Shown in pieces: positions 1 through 7,541 of a DNA stretch of 13,000 nt. The notes beneath the pieces are model-generated. The model was not told the DNA's origin. It did no database searches and saw only the letters and a list, made by a program, of their open reading frames with translations. Made by a program: the position numbers and the translations under genes. This DNA comes from Candidatus Saccharimonadota bacterium (GTDB lineage Bacteria > Patescibacteriota > Saccharimonadia > Saccharimonadales > SZUA-47): contig QIKK01000080.1 in assembly GCA_003231925.1 (NCBI GenBank), forward strand, positions 1 to 13,000. Direction: 5' to 3'. Each line of letters opens with the position of its first letter. Position 1 is the stretch's first letter.

Positions 1-237
1 GAGTTGTACATTGTCCCAAGCTATCTTGCCAGAGAAGATAAATCACTTGAACTCTTAACTCCAGAAAAGCTAATTGATGTTACTGAATCTCCTGAAAAAA
101 GAAAGCCAGCTAGACTTAACGACGACTTGAAAAAGGATATTTCAAAGTTATCAAACCAAGGATATTTAGTATTGTGCCTCAGCGCTGGCGGAGGCGGAAG
201 CCTAGATGAATGGCTGAGAAAAAAATTTAGACCCTAA
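1..237 (+). CDS. murC: Mur ligase C-terminal fragment, probably UDP-N-acetylmuramate--L-alanine ligase (5' end outside window)
   Basis: The reading frame is open from base 1 to the TAA at 235-237, so this is the last 78 codons of a longer gene. The visible part resembles the C-terminal Rossmann-like domain of MurC-type ligases: a 'PSYLARED' stretch at about residues 6-13 of the fragment, where MurC has its Y/PA-x-E/RE segment after the last beta strand, a 'LTPEKL' helix, and a closing glycine-rich 'LSAGGGGSLDEWL' like the GAG(S/N) loop that ends MurC. MurC joins L-alanine to UDP-MurNAc with ATP in the cytoplasm, the first step of peptidoglycan stem peptide synthesis. The ATP-binding and central domains lie outside the window, so a related Mur ligase (Mpl-like) cannot be excluded. 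The TTG at base 4 is an internal Leu codon, not a start. The 3' end overlaps the convergent NUDIX gene by 11 bases. Confidence 0.68.
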   Translation, partial: ELYIVPSYLAREDKSLELLTPEKLIDVTESPEKRKPARLNDDLKKDISKLSNQGYLVLCLSAGGGGSLDEWLRKKFRP

Positions 238-703
238 ACCGCGCTTTGTCCTCGCCCCAGCCGTACTCAAGATATGATTTGCCATCATGTATAGCATTCA
301 GTGCGGCAACTTCATCCGGTATTACATTATCAGGAAGGTTATCTGCCTCTATCCACTCCATCCTGCTGTGTTTATGTGGTTCTGCGTTAAAAGGCTCGCC
401 TTTCCACTTTGTAACCTCAAAATATACATCCACCCATTCAGGTGCATCACCGTCACTAAAACGATGAACCGTTAAGTTATGCCTAATATTCTTGAGAGAT
501 ATTTTAATTCCGATCTCCTCCTCGGTTTCACGAACAGCTGCCCTTGAAAAAGGTTCACCCGATTCTACTTTTCCTGCGGGTAACGCCCAAAATTTATTCA
601 TCCAACTAGTGTTGGAGCGATAAAGAAAGGCTATTTTTTTACCTTTTCTTAAAATCATATATGAAGCGAGGTGTGGATGCTGAGTATCGTAACGAAACTT
701 CAT
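227..703 (-). CDS. NUDIX family hydrolase
   Basis: A 158-residue protein with a complete Nudix box at residues 44-66: G44, E50, the R58-E59 pair, E62, E63 and G65 all sit at canonical GX5EX7REUXEEXGU positions, so the Mg-binding helix should be intact. The family cleaves nucleoside diphosphates linked to another moiety, often oxidised dNTPs, NDP-sugars or dinucleotides. The substrate cannot be read from the sequence. Length is typical of a single-domain Nudix protein, with a beta-rich C-terminal half. The ATG at 703 overlaps the TGA of the upstream MazG-like gene (ATGA, 700-703), which points to translational coupling and a shared transcript. The 3' end overlaps the convergent Mur ligase gene. 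Together with the MazG-like gene this looks like a nucleotide sanitation unit; that function is inferred. Confidence 0.9.
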   Translation of the reverse strand: MKFRYDTQHPHLASYMILRKGKKIAFLYRSNTSWMNKFWALPAGKVESGEPFSRAAVRETEEEIGIKISLKNIRHNLTVHRFSDGDAPEWVDVYFEVTKWKGEPFNAEPHKHSRMEWIEADNLPDNVIPDEVAALNAIHDGKSYLEYGWGEDKARFRV

Positions 704-1044
704 CTGTTATCTCCTGAGCCATGCCCTTGACCACGCGCCTGGCGACTAATCAACTTAGACAGATTGTTCTTGGCGACATCGTCCAAAGAAAGCCCTAGGT
801 ACTGACAGATGGATTGTAGATACCACAGAACATCGCCAAGTTCTTTTTCAATTTCTTTAAGCGATGTCTCATCAATTTTTGAATCTTTATCTCTGTATAT
901 TTTTTTAAATTTTTCAGCAACTTCTCCACTCTCACCAACTAAGCCTAACAGTTTGGTAAAAAATGCAGGCGACGTAATAGAACGATCTTCCCCGTCAAAT
1001 AAATCTAGTTTGGTAGCTTTTTTTTGGTATTCATCAAGTGTCAT
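700..1044 (-). CDS. MazG-like nucleoside triphosphate pyrophosphohydrolase
   Basis: A 114-residue all-helical protein of the MazG/dUTPase-like NTP pyrophosphohydrolase superfamily. The metal-binding signature is visible as GESGEVAE (E38 and E41) followed after 26 residues by ELGDVLWYL (E68, D71), i.e. EXXE...EXXD. The C-terminal 'RQARGQGHGSGDNR' resembles the RG...GDNR tail common in single-domain MazG-like proteins. Such enzymes hydrolyse (d)NTPs to (d)NMP and pyrophosphate and limit misincorporation. I chose the ATG at 1044 rather than the GTG at 1047 because a TAAGGAG Shine-Dalgarno site (1056-1050) lies 5 bases upstream of that ATG but only 2 from the GTG. It is the first gene of a pair with the NUDIX gene, overlapping it by 4 bases. 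Confidence 0.85.
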   Translation of the reverse strand: MTLDEYQKKATKLDLFDGEDRSITSPAFFTKLLGLVGESGEVAEKFKKIYRDKDSKIDETSLKEIEKELGDVLWYLQSICQYLGLSLDDVAKNNLSKLISRQARGQGHGSGDNR

Positions 1045-1061
1045 CACATCTCCTTATGATT

Positions 1062-1067
1062 ATTATA
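1062..1067 (-). promoter_or_regulatory. -10 element for the MazG-NUDIX pair
   Basis: The minus strand carries a perfect TATAAT at 1067-1062. A weak -35 match (TTGTAA) lies 15 bases upstream. Transcription would start near 1055, leaving a leader of about 10 bases that is essentially just the Shine-Dalgarno site. A second minus-strand TATAAT lies at 1136-1131. This is inferred from motif and position only. Confidence 0.4.
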
Positions 1068-1148
1068 ACCAAATATTCTTAATTACAATAGTAGCTTAAA
1101 TAATATACTTTTTTAAAGAAATTTAGCAAGATTATACTAATATTTTGT

Positions 1149-1154
1149 TATACT
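1149..1154 (+). promoter_or_regulatory. -10 element placing the mscS start codon at the transcription start
   Basis: TATACT at 1149-1154 ends 6 bases before the ATG at 1161, so the predicted transcription start falls at or next to the start codon (a leaderless message). No Shine-Dalgarno site is visible before the ATG. The same hexamer also occurs 16 bases earlier (1133-1138). No good -35 box is visible. Confidence 0.35.
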
Positions 1155-1160
1155 ATCGAT

Positions 1161-2000
1161 ATGATTGATAGTGTTATAGCATTCTCTAAAGACCACTTTT
1201 TTAATATCTTTCTAATAATAAGCTTAGCTTATTTATCCCGTAAATTTGTAATGATTTTTCTGCGCAGGATTATTAGAGGGGCCATAAAATCAGACCATTT
1301 TAAAACATCCAAAGATGAAAAACAGAGAGAAGACACTCTAATCAGCACTGTTAGTGCTGGGCTACATGTAACCATCTGGGTGCTCGCCCTCCTGCTAATA
1401 TTATCCGAAGTCGGCGTTAATATTGCTCCACTTATTGCTGGGGCTGGGATAGCTGGTTTAGCTATTGGTTTTGGTGCCCAATCGCTAGTTAAAGATTTTC
1501 TAGCCGGTATGTTTATACTAGCTGAAAACCAATATCGGGTTGGGGATGTTGTCCAACTCAATGGCTCTGTTTCTGGTGTGGTAGAGCGAATTACTCTACG
1601 AGAAACAGTGTTGAGAGATTTAGACGGTAAAGTCCATCACATGTCTAATGGTGAAATCACCCTTGCCACAAATATGACCATGGAATACTCTAAAGTTAAT
1701 CTAAACATTGGCGTAGGTTACCAAACAGATATAGAAAAACTTGAGAAAATTATCAACGAGGTAGGTAAAAAATTAAGTACCGAAGCAGACTGGCAAGATT
1801 ATATTATAGAAGCTCCAAAATTTTTAAGAATTAACGACTTTGCAGATTCGGCTATTGAGGTCAAAATAGTTGGTCGAACCGCCCCGTCCAAACAGTGGAG
1901 TGTCACGGGAGAGCTAAGGAAACGTCTTAAAATTGCTTTCGATAAGAACGATATAGAGATACCTTTTCCTCAAAGAGTTCTGCATCAGTCTAAAGAGTAG
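1161..2000 (+). CDS. mscS: Small-conductance mechanosensitive channel, MscS family
   Basis: A 279-residue membrane protein with the standard MscS layout: TM1 about residues 12-35, TM2 about 68-84, and the pore-lining TM3 about 90-122 with its Gly/Ala-rich face (AGAGIAGLAIGFGAQSLVKD, residues 93-112), followed by 'NQYRVGDVV', the entry to the cytoplasmic beta domain, and an alpha/beta C-terminal vestibule to about residue 270. The length matches the three-TM E. coli MscS class. It opens under membrane tension to release solutes during hypo-osmotic shock. It stands alone on the plus strand, divergent from the MazG-NUDIX pair and convergent with the envelope block 35 bases downstream. No Shine-Dalgarno site precedes the ATG, consistent with a leaderless message. 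I see no clear terminator after the stop. Confidence 0.93.
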   Translation: MIDSVIAFSKDHFFNIFLIISLAYLSRKFVMIFLRRIIRGAIKSDHFKTSKDEKQREDTLISTVSAGLHVTIWVLALLLILSEVGVNIAPLIAGAGIAGLAIGFGAQSLVKDFLAGMFILAENQYRVGDVVQLNGSVSGVVERITLRETVLRDLDGKVHHMSNGEITLATNMTMEYSKVNLNIGVGYQTDIEKLEKIINEVGKKLSTEADWQDYIIEAPKFLRINDFADSAIEVKIVGRTAPSKQWSVTGELRKRLKIAFDKNDIEIPFPQRVLHQSKE

Positions 2001-2035
2001 TTTTTTGTTATTTAAATTCTATCTGTAAGCTATTA

Positions 2036-2701
2036 CTAAAGTCCAAGTGATTTATTAGATATGGCACTCTGGCTGAAATCAGAAGCATCATTTAAGGCGT
2101 TTAGAACGGCGTTTACATCCCTAGACACCTGGTCAACATCACTGATCGTTGCTGGTATGGCTGGATTAGCTAATTCTGCATTTTGTGCTTGTGTAGTAGA
2201 CTGACTACTATTTAATGACGATTTTGTCGTGTTGCTCTGCACCGATAAATAGACATAGACAGTTGCTCCAGCCAGTAAAAATGCAACTAGCAATATAACT
2301 ATTATTATCAGCCTTTTATTATTACGGTGTTCATGGGGCGTGTTACCAGTGTCATGCACACTCTCATCGTCAGGGGTAGGTTTCCGCTCTGTTTGATATT
2401 GACGATGTTGCGTTTGCATCTTTATGTCAGTATCCTCACCAGGTTCTGGTGCATTAGAGGTGCTATCTGACTTATCAATATCAGATGTTTCGGGCTGTTG
2501 TTTAACCTCTTGTTCTAGGTCGTCTACCCCTGAGCCATCAGTATTAGAACTAGTGGTAACAATAACGTTACTATCGTCCTGAGGCGGAGGAACTAACTTA
2601 TTAACAAGCGAGGCATCTTCCACCTCTTTTACTTCTGGCTCAGCAACTGCAGTAGTAACATCATCTTGCCGATTATTATTGTCTATAGTATTGTCTGCCA
2701 T
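2036..2701 (-). CDS. Single-span membrane protein with a long disordered N-terminus, unknown function
   Basis: I do not recognise a family. Of 221 residues, the first 120 or so are Asp/Glu/Ser/Thr/Gln-rich and look disordered. A His/Arg/Lys cluster at 123-130 precedes one hydrophobic segment at about 131-153. After that come a Ser/Thr/Gln linker (154-180) and a short amphipathic C-terminal helix (about 185-212). By the positive-inside rule the acidic half is cytoplasmic and the C-terminal 65 residues lie outside. Its ATG overlaps the upstream gene's TAA by one base (TAATG at 2703-2699), with a GGGGAGGG Shine-Dalgarno-like site (2720-2713) inside that gene, so the two are probably translated together. 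The low-complexity tail plus anchor plus short helix suggests an adaptor or anchor for the neighbouring secreted and propeller proteins; that role is inferred. Confidence 0.75.
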   Translation of the reverse strand: MADNTIDNNNRQDDVTTAVAEPEVKEVEDASLVNKLVPPPQDDSNVIVTTSSNTDGSGVDDLEQEVKQQPETSDIDKSDSTSNAPEPGEDTDIKMQTQHRQYQTERKPTPDDESVHDTGNTPHEHRNNKRLIIIVILLVAFLLAGATVYVYLSVQSNTTKSSLNSSQSTTQAQNAELANPAIPATISDVDQVSRDVNAVLNALNDASDFSQSAISNKSLGL

Positions 2702-3363
2702 TACGGTCTTGACCCTCCCCTATCTTTAACTAATCCTGCACGTATATCAGCTAATATCGGTTTTATTGTCCCTTTCACATAAGAACGTATCGATTGAGAA
2801 AGTACAACAAGATCGGAGCGCTGTTGTCTAGCTGTATCCAAAGCCGCTTTGAAACCGCTCGGATCTGCCTGACAATCCATTGCAGAAAGATCCGATAATG
2901 TTACTTGGTAGTTTGCTATACCGTCGACAACGGACGTAGCTATTTTATTGACTCCTACTATCGATGCTTCTAGCTTAGTCGTGTCAACAGAAGCTTTCTT
3001 TAATTTCGCGACCAACTCCTGCAACCTCTCTGCTACTTTAGAGTACTTTGCTTTACGATTAGTACTAACCTTGGTAAGTTGCAATTGCATCCTATCCACT
3101 ACTTTTTGAGCACCCCTACATGCTCCGGCTATTCTTCTCTCTTCAACCTTACTAAGTTTGACTGATAGTTTCTGTTTATACTTGTCTAAGCGTTCTTGTC
3201 TAGTTTTATCACGAGTTACACGATCAATTTTTTTGTCTATAGGCCTCGTCTGAGGTGTAATAACTGATTGAACGGGCGTGCTAACCCCCTGCGCCAATAC
3301 TATACTAGGAATATATGCGAAAATTAATAATATAATTATATAAAATGTTGCTACTTTTCTCAT
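2701..3363 (-). CDS. Secreted coiled-coil protein, unknown function
   Basis: The 220-residue product starts with a Sec-type signal peptide: MRK, a hydrophobic core at residues 5-22, and a likely cleavage after 'VLA' (residue 24). The mature protein is Lys/Arg-rich and strongly helical, with heptad-like stretches at about 45-75, 83-125 and 170-195 that suggest coiled coils. The only two cysteines are C82 and C164, one in each half, so an extracellular disulfide is possible. No lipobox or catalytic motif is visible. Start choice is well supported: CGGAGG lies 5 bases before the ATG. It follows the 695-residue protein gene by 81 bases and overlaps the next gene by one base. A periplasmic or cell-surface structural role is inferred from the signal peptide and neighbours only. 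Confidence 0.78.
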   Translation of the reverse strand: MRKVATFYIIILLIFAYIPSIVLAQGVSTPVQSVITPQTRPIDKKIDRVTRDKTRQERLDKYKQKLSVKLSKVEERRIAGACRGAQKVVDRMQLQLTKVSTNRKAKYSKVAERLQELVAKLKKASVDTTKLEASIVGVNKIATSVVDGIANYQVTLSDLSAMDCQADPSGFKAALDTARQQRSDLVVLSQSIRSYVKGTIKPILADIRAGLVKDRGGSRP

Positions 3364-3444
3364 CTATACCTCCGCATCATTACAGTAATAATAACATAAG
3401 CTTTATATATAGGCACGAGTTATTTATACAGAATGCTAACTAAA

Positions 3445-5532
3445 CTATCGTCTAGTGCCCGTTGAAACCGTAACATCGACAATCTTTTTTGGTTTTCCGC
3501 CACTAGTATTAAACACATAATCTGCTGTTTGACTATTATCTACTACCCCATACACTAGAGTTGTATTATTAGCCCAATACAATATATTGTTTAGACCTTG
3601 TTTAGTTAGAATAATATTTTCCTTAAAATCAGTAGTACTTGAAGTTAATATGACCCCTTTGCCATCCCTTATTTCAACCCACGCGGTAGTTTTTCCGTTA
3701 GGCGAATCTATAAAATTCTTAGATTTAGGTGCAACCTGTTTTGATATCTCCTGCGAGTTACCATTATCGACGACTTCGTACCACTTTTGACCAAAAGCAC
3801 TAAATACAAGCTTGTTATACTCTGTCCTATATATATTCCAAACCTGATTGTCGACAACCTTAAGATTGTCTTTGCCATTAACCTGAACAGAGTATAATTT
3901 GGCCTGACTTTGTGGTACAGCAAAGCTAGATACGGCGTAATATACAACATTACCAACTAATTTCACATCATTAAAATAATTGGCTGTAGCGAGTTCTGTT
4001 TTTTCACCTGTAGATTGATCATAACTCACTAGCTTACTACGTTGCGCGTTGCCTCCACTCGTTCCTTCTACAACTTTCCAATATATTAATCTATTCCCCG
4101 ACCAACCAATTAATTGCACTTGCGCTGATCTAGTGATTTTATTACTCTCACCACTGTTAATATCAACAATGAATAATCCATCCAAGACAAAACCGCTGGC
4201 ATTAACATCCCCGTCTCTAGATGAAACTACAGCCACCGTGCTATGGCTTGGATCTTGCAGTACAACAGGAGCAAGTTCCTCTTTTCCTGTTGCTTTTAGA
4301 AGTACTTCTTCATTTCTTCCGTCTAAATCAATTTTATACAAATCAAAAAGACCATTACGATTACTAACAAATACTAATTTTTTACTTGGCACTAATTTAA
4401 GAATAATATCACCACTAGTTAGTTTGTCTCCTGTCAGTATTACGTCCCTATAACCAGCTACTTTTATTAAAACCTTAACATTAGATATAGATTTCTCCCC
4501 CACCGTTAGAATAATCTTACCTTTATCGTCCGATTTTGCACTATTTTCTCCAGAAGTTGCCTCACCGTTTAACACTGGCTTACCACTAAGCCAATCCCGT
4601 AAAATAAAGGTAAACTGTTCTCCAGTAGCAGTAATTGCTTGCTCACCAATAGGGTTGCTCCCCCACCCCAATATAATTTTTCTATTATTGTCTGCATATC
4701 CTCTTTTAGATATCGACAGTTCACTACTACCTAGTTTTAGGCCGTTAAAAGAAGCGACCCCATTATCATTCGTTTTAGTCCGTTTATTCTGTAAATGTAC
4801 ATTGATACCTTTTAACGGTAGTCTGGTTTGAGAATCTATCACCACCATAGAGGAGCTTACACGCACTCCGACGATGTTCAATAATCCATAACGTGTTGTG
4901 GGTAGTAGACTTATTACAGTTAATAATACAAAAGAACCAGCTAAAGTTCCGTATCTTACCGGTTTGTTGCACCACCATGCAGAAAATACTTTTTTTGCTT
5001 TCTGCTTAAAAGAGACTTTTGATTTTTTTGCTTCAAGTTTAGCTATTTTTTCGTCAGCTTCGGCAATTGTCTCATCACTTTCACTTCTAACAATATCGTC
5101 TACCGCAGCATCTATCTCTGGATCTGGGTCATACACATCGGTACGAGCAACTTCTTCTGCTTTATCAATTGCCTGGCCGATAGTTGTATCTTGCTCTGAC
5201 TTTTTCTCCAGCTCTTCTTCTGACTTTTCTTCCTTATCCTCTTTATGCTGTTTGTCGCTTTCTTTTTGATTTTTTTCTGTTTCGGTGGACTCTTCGTCCT
5301 CAGTATTAGTAACTTCATTTTTGTCGTCTGTTGGCTCTATGTCACTTAGTAACTTTTCTGGGTCATTATTTTCTGAATTGAGCTCTTCAGTATCGCCTTT
5401 ACTCTCTTTAAGTAAAGCTTCCTCGGTCTCGACTACAGGTTTATCCTTGTTTATCACATTTTCTACATGATGTTCTGTGGCTTTTTGTCCGCCTTCATTG
5501 GCTAGGTTATCTTCGTTTGATTGGTCAGTCAT
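3445..5532 (-). CDS. Membrane-anchored surface protein with carboxypeptidase-regulatory-like domains and a TolB/WD40-like propeller
   Basis: A 695-residue protein in four parts. Residues 1-165 are very acidic, low in hydrophobics and probably disordered. Residues 168-193 are basic and lead into one membrane span at about 194-211, placing the N-terminus inside. Residues about 228-290 look like a carboxypeptidase-regulatory-like beta-sandwich ('VVIDSQTRLPLKGINV...' then 'NDNGVASFNGLKLG', ending with 'KRGYADNNRKIIL'), and 315-382 look like a second such domain. Residues about 385-690 carry repeated beta units such as 'LVFVSNRNGLFDLYKIDLDG' and 'GLFIVDINSGES', as in TolB/WD40-like propellers. No catalytic residues stand out, so binding or scaffolding is likeliest. 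No Shine-Dalgarno site is visible; a TATGAT -10 lies just upstream. It is the first gene of the three-gene envelope block. Domain calls are by eye. Confidence 0.78.
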   Translation of the reverse strand: MTDQSNEDNLANEGGQKATEHHVENVINKDKPVVETEEALLKESKGDTEELNSENNDPEKLLSDIEPTDDKNEVTNTEDEESTETEKNQKESDKQHKEDKEEKSEEELEKKSEQDTTIGQAIDKAEEVARTDVYDPDPEIDAAVDDIVRSESDETIAEADEKIAKLEAKKSKVSFKQKAKKVFSAWWCNKPVRYGTLAGSFVLLTVISLLPTTRYGLLNIVGVRVSSSMVVIDSQTRLPLKGINVHLQNKRTKTNDNGVASFNGLKLGSSELSISKRGYADNNRKIILGWGSNPIGEQAITATGEQFTFILRDWLSGKPVLNGEATSGENSAKSDDKGKIILTVGEKSISNVKVLIKVAGYRDVILTGDKLTSGDIILKLVPSKKLVFVSNRNGLFDLYKIDLDGRNEEVLLKATGKEELAPVVLQDPSHSTVAVVSSRDGDVNASGFVLDGLFIVDINSGESNKITRSAQVQLIGWSGNRLIYWKVVEGTSGGNAQRSKLVSYDQSTGEKTELATANYFNDVKLVGNVVYYAVSSFAVPQSQAKLYSVQVNGKDNLKVVDNQVWNIYRTEYNKLVFSAFGQKWYEVVDNGNSQEISKQVAPKSKNFIDSPNGKTTAWVEIRDGKGVILTSSTTDFKENIILTKQGLNNILYWANNTTLVYGVVDNSQTADYVFNTSGGKPKKIVDVTVSTGTRR

Positions 5533-5547
5533 GCTTAAGTTTATTTT

Positions 5548-5553
5548 ATCATA
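5548..5553 (-). promoter_or_regulatory. Possible -10 element for the envelope block
   Basis: TATGAT on the minus strand (5553-5548) with a poor -35 match, TTAGGT, 17 bases upstream. The predicted start is about 9 bases before the ATG at 5532, giving a very short leader without a Shine-Dalgarno site. Confidence 0.3.
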
Positions 5554-5605
5554 TAGTAAGGGTATTCATAACCTAACTTAAAAGATTACTCAACCGTATA
5601 GTAGT

Positions 5606-6097
5606 TCATCTCAACTTCTCTGTTTTAGATTCGATAAGATTCAACCCCAGATAACTGATAATCCCCAATATAAGGTAGATGAGTTTCCCACCATACATAA
5701 AGGCTCCAATAAACCCCAGAAGATAACTACAATAGATAGGATCTTGTAGATATTTATAAATACCTTTTAATTTCCTTGGTTTCTTACCAAAAAATACATC
5801 GTTAAATAGTGCACCTAAACCTATTTGTCTAATTGACATATTAAATATCCCAATTGCGACTATCCATATACCCACACCCAGTGATCTATTGCCCTGCCAG
5901 ATACGAGCAGAAGTGCCTGCACTAAAAATTAAAGTCAATACAAATATTCCCCAAAAAATAGAAATTAAAGTTGCGTGAACAACATTAGAAAAACGTCCAA
6001 AAATGTTATATATTCTATATTTTCTCTGTAAATACACTAAGGAACTGTTTACGGTCACAGCCAGAACAAACCAGCCATAAACAGCATATTGATGCAC
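5606..6097 (-). CDS. PEMT/ICMT-like integral membrane methyltransferase
   Basis: A 163-residue polytopic protein with about four to five hydrophobic segments (roughly 5-22, 40-62, 73-88 and a long pair at 121-155). The C-terminal part fits the phospholipid / isoprenylcysteine methyltransferase fold: 'KGIYKYLQDPIYCSYLLGF' at 111-129, matching the G-x-Y-x-Y-x-x-x-P-x-Y motif that contacts S-adenosylmethionine, and a conserved Glu (E156) after the last span. The residue before the proline is Asp (D119), closer to eukaryotic PEMT (D/N-P) than to the R-H-P of ICMT. The substrate, a lipid head group or a small hydrophobic molecule, is unknown. The start is a GTG only 2 bases after the aspS stop, without its own Shine-Dalgarno site, so expression probably depends on aspS translation. 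Confidence 0.7.
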   Translation of the reverse strand: MHQYAVYGWFVLAVTVNSSLVYLQRKYRIYNIFGRFSNVVHATLISIFWGIFVLTLIFSAGTSARIWQGNRSLGVGIWIVAIGIFNMSIRQIGLGALFNDVFFGKKPRKLKGIYKYLQDPIYCSYLLGFIGAFMYGGKLIYLILGIISYLGLNLIESKTEKLR

Positions 6098-6099
6098 AG

Positions 6100-7407
6100 C
6101 TAAGGAGCCAAGCGGTTGATATCACGCGGGAAAAGAATCGCTTCTTTTACGTTACTTAGATTTAACATTTTTTGCACCAATCTATCTATGCCAAAACCAC
6201 ATCCACCATGCATCGGCAATCCATATTTAAAAGCCTGTAAGTAATATTTATACCCAGGATGTTCCGGGTCAATTCCGGCTTTTTTCATTTGTTTAATAAG
6301 TTGTTTGGGGTTATTCTCGCGGAGTGGACAGGTTGCTATTTCTAATCCTTTAAATAAAAGATCAGCCCAGGCAACCGTACCATCATCGTTAAGTTTGTGG
6401 TAAAACTTCATTGCCTCTTTAGGAAAATTTGTCGCGTAGACGGCTTCACAATTATATTTCTTCTTAGCGTAATTGCAAATCCAACGCTCTTCATCCGGGA
6501 TTAAATCCTTTTCCTGAGTTGTGTTTGTCCCGGTAGCTTTTGTGTATAGATCATGAATCTCTGCTACTGTAAACTTAGGGAACTTCTTAACTAATTTGGT
6601 AGGAGCGACATTTAACTTCTTAAATTGCTCAGCGTATTCCTCTTGGATATTTGTTACAACTCTATACACCATATCTTGAATGATGTCTAAAACCTCCTCG
6701 TGATTATCAATAAATCCCATCTCTATGTCTAACATCGTAACTTCTGACACATGACGAGTTGTAGCACTTAATTCAGCGCGAAAAGCCGGACCAATTTCAA
6801 AAACACGTTCAAAAACACCAACCATCATTTGTTTATAAAGTTGCGGACTTTGTGCTAATGTCGCTTCTTTCCCAAAATAATCCAGTTTAAATGCCTCTGC
6901 TCCACCTTCTGTTGCTCCTGCAAGCAACTTTGGCGTCTGTATTTCTACAAAATCATTAGCCCATAGATATTCTCGTATCTGTCTATTAATATCGCTTCTG
7001 ATTTTGAATATCGATGCTTCTTGTAAATTACGCAATCCTATTGCCCTATTATCTAGCAGAGTATCTAGATGTTCAGATTTATGCGATAACGGTTTATCTA
7101 TCTCAATGGGAGGATCATCTACAACAGGGACTTCTACTTTTATACTGGGTTCATGTAATTCTGCTCCCCCTGGTGCTCGCGATTCTTGTTTAACCACGCC
7201 AACAACACTAACAACCGTACCAGTCTGCATGCCTCGTAATTTCTCCACTTCAGCCCTATCTTCTATTAAAATCTGCACAAGACCAGCTCTATCTCTAACA
7301 TTTATAAAAGTTAGGCCACCAAGAAGCCGTTTTTTGTGCAACCAACCTTTGATTAGAACTTTCTTGCCAACTTCTGTTGCGATATCCTTAGACAATATTC
7401 GTTTCAT
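6100..7407 (-). CDS. aspS: Aspartyl-tRNA synthetase, archaeal-like class, possibly non-discriminating (Asp/Asn)
   Basis: The 435-residue class II synthetase has an N-terminal OB-fold anticodon-binding domain (about 1-105). The catalytic core contains 'ATEGGAEAF' (165-173), 'QSPQLYKQ' (186-193, substrate binding), motif 2 with FRAE at 209-212, and motif 3 'GFGIDRL' at 404-410. The size and lack of the large bacterial insertion domain match the archaeal/eukaryal-type enzyme rather than the roughly 590-residue bacterial one. It attaches Asp to tRNA-Asp. H24 in 'GWLHKKR' and P79 in the 'APGG' loop sit where non-discriminating archaeal-type enzymes carry the His and Pro that allow tRNA-Asn binding; by that reading it would also make Asp-tRNA-Asn for GatCAB. 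This is from memory of the family. An AGAGGA Shine-Dalgarno site lies 4 bases before the ATG. It is followed directly by the methyltransferase gene. Confidence 0.93.
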   Translation of the reverse strand: MKRILSKDIATEVGKKVLIKGWLHKKRLLGGLTFINVRDRAGLVQILIEDRAEVEKLRGMQTGTVVSVVGVVKQESRAPGGAELHEPSIKVEVPVVDDPPIEIDKPLSHKSEHLDTLLDNRAIGLRNLQEASIFKIRSDINRQIREYLWANDFVEIQTPKLLAGATEGGAEAFKLDYFGKEATLAQSPQLYKQMMVGVFERVFEIGPAFRAELSATTRHVSEVTMLDIEMGFIDNHEEVLDIIQDMVYRVVTNIQEEYAEQFKKLNVAPTKLVKKFPKFTVAEIHDLYTKATGTNTTQEKDLIPDEERWICNYAKKKYNCEAVYATNFPKEAMKFYHKLNDDGTVAWADLLFKGLEIATCPLRENNPKQLIKQMKKAGIDPEHPGYKYYLQAFKYGLPMHGGCGFGIDRLVQKMLNLSNVKEAILFPRDINRLAP

Positions 7408-7541
7408 ATTTTCCTCTTTTTCTATTACTATCTATCGGAGCTTTTTCTGTTATTGATAATCAGAAGCCCGTTCATCAATGGCTACAGACCCACTAAACTG
7501 CTATTCGGGTAAAACATCTGTACATTGTAGGTGTTATTGTA

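Noticed and set aside
4049..4453. Plus-strand open frame of 134 codons inside the propeller protein gene
   Set aside because: Antisense to a continuous beta-repeat coding region; low-complexity Ser/Pro/Leu product and no start signals.
4898..5269. Plus-strand open frame of 123 codons inside the propeller protein gene
   Set aside because: Its Ser/Leu/Phe-rich product is the mirror of the acidic Glu/Lys/Asp-rich N-terminus on the other strand; no ribosome binding site, and the minus-strand protein has clear domains.
7004..7456. Plus-strand open frame of 150 codons over the start of aspS
   Set aside because: Antisense shadow of the OB-fold domain of aspS; no ribosome binding site or recognisable domain.
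7452..7479. Inverted repeat ATTGAT/ATCAAT upstream of aspS as a regulatory hairpin
   Set aside because: Only 6 bp, AT-rich, with a 16-base loop and no link to a visible promoter or ribosome binding site.
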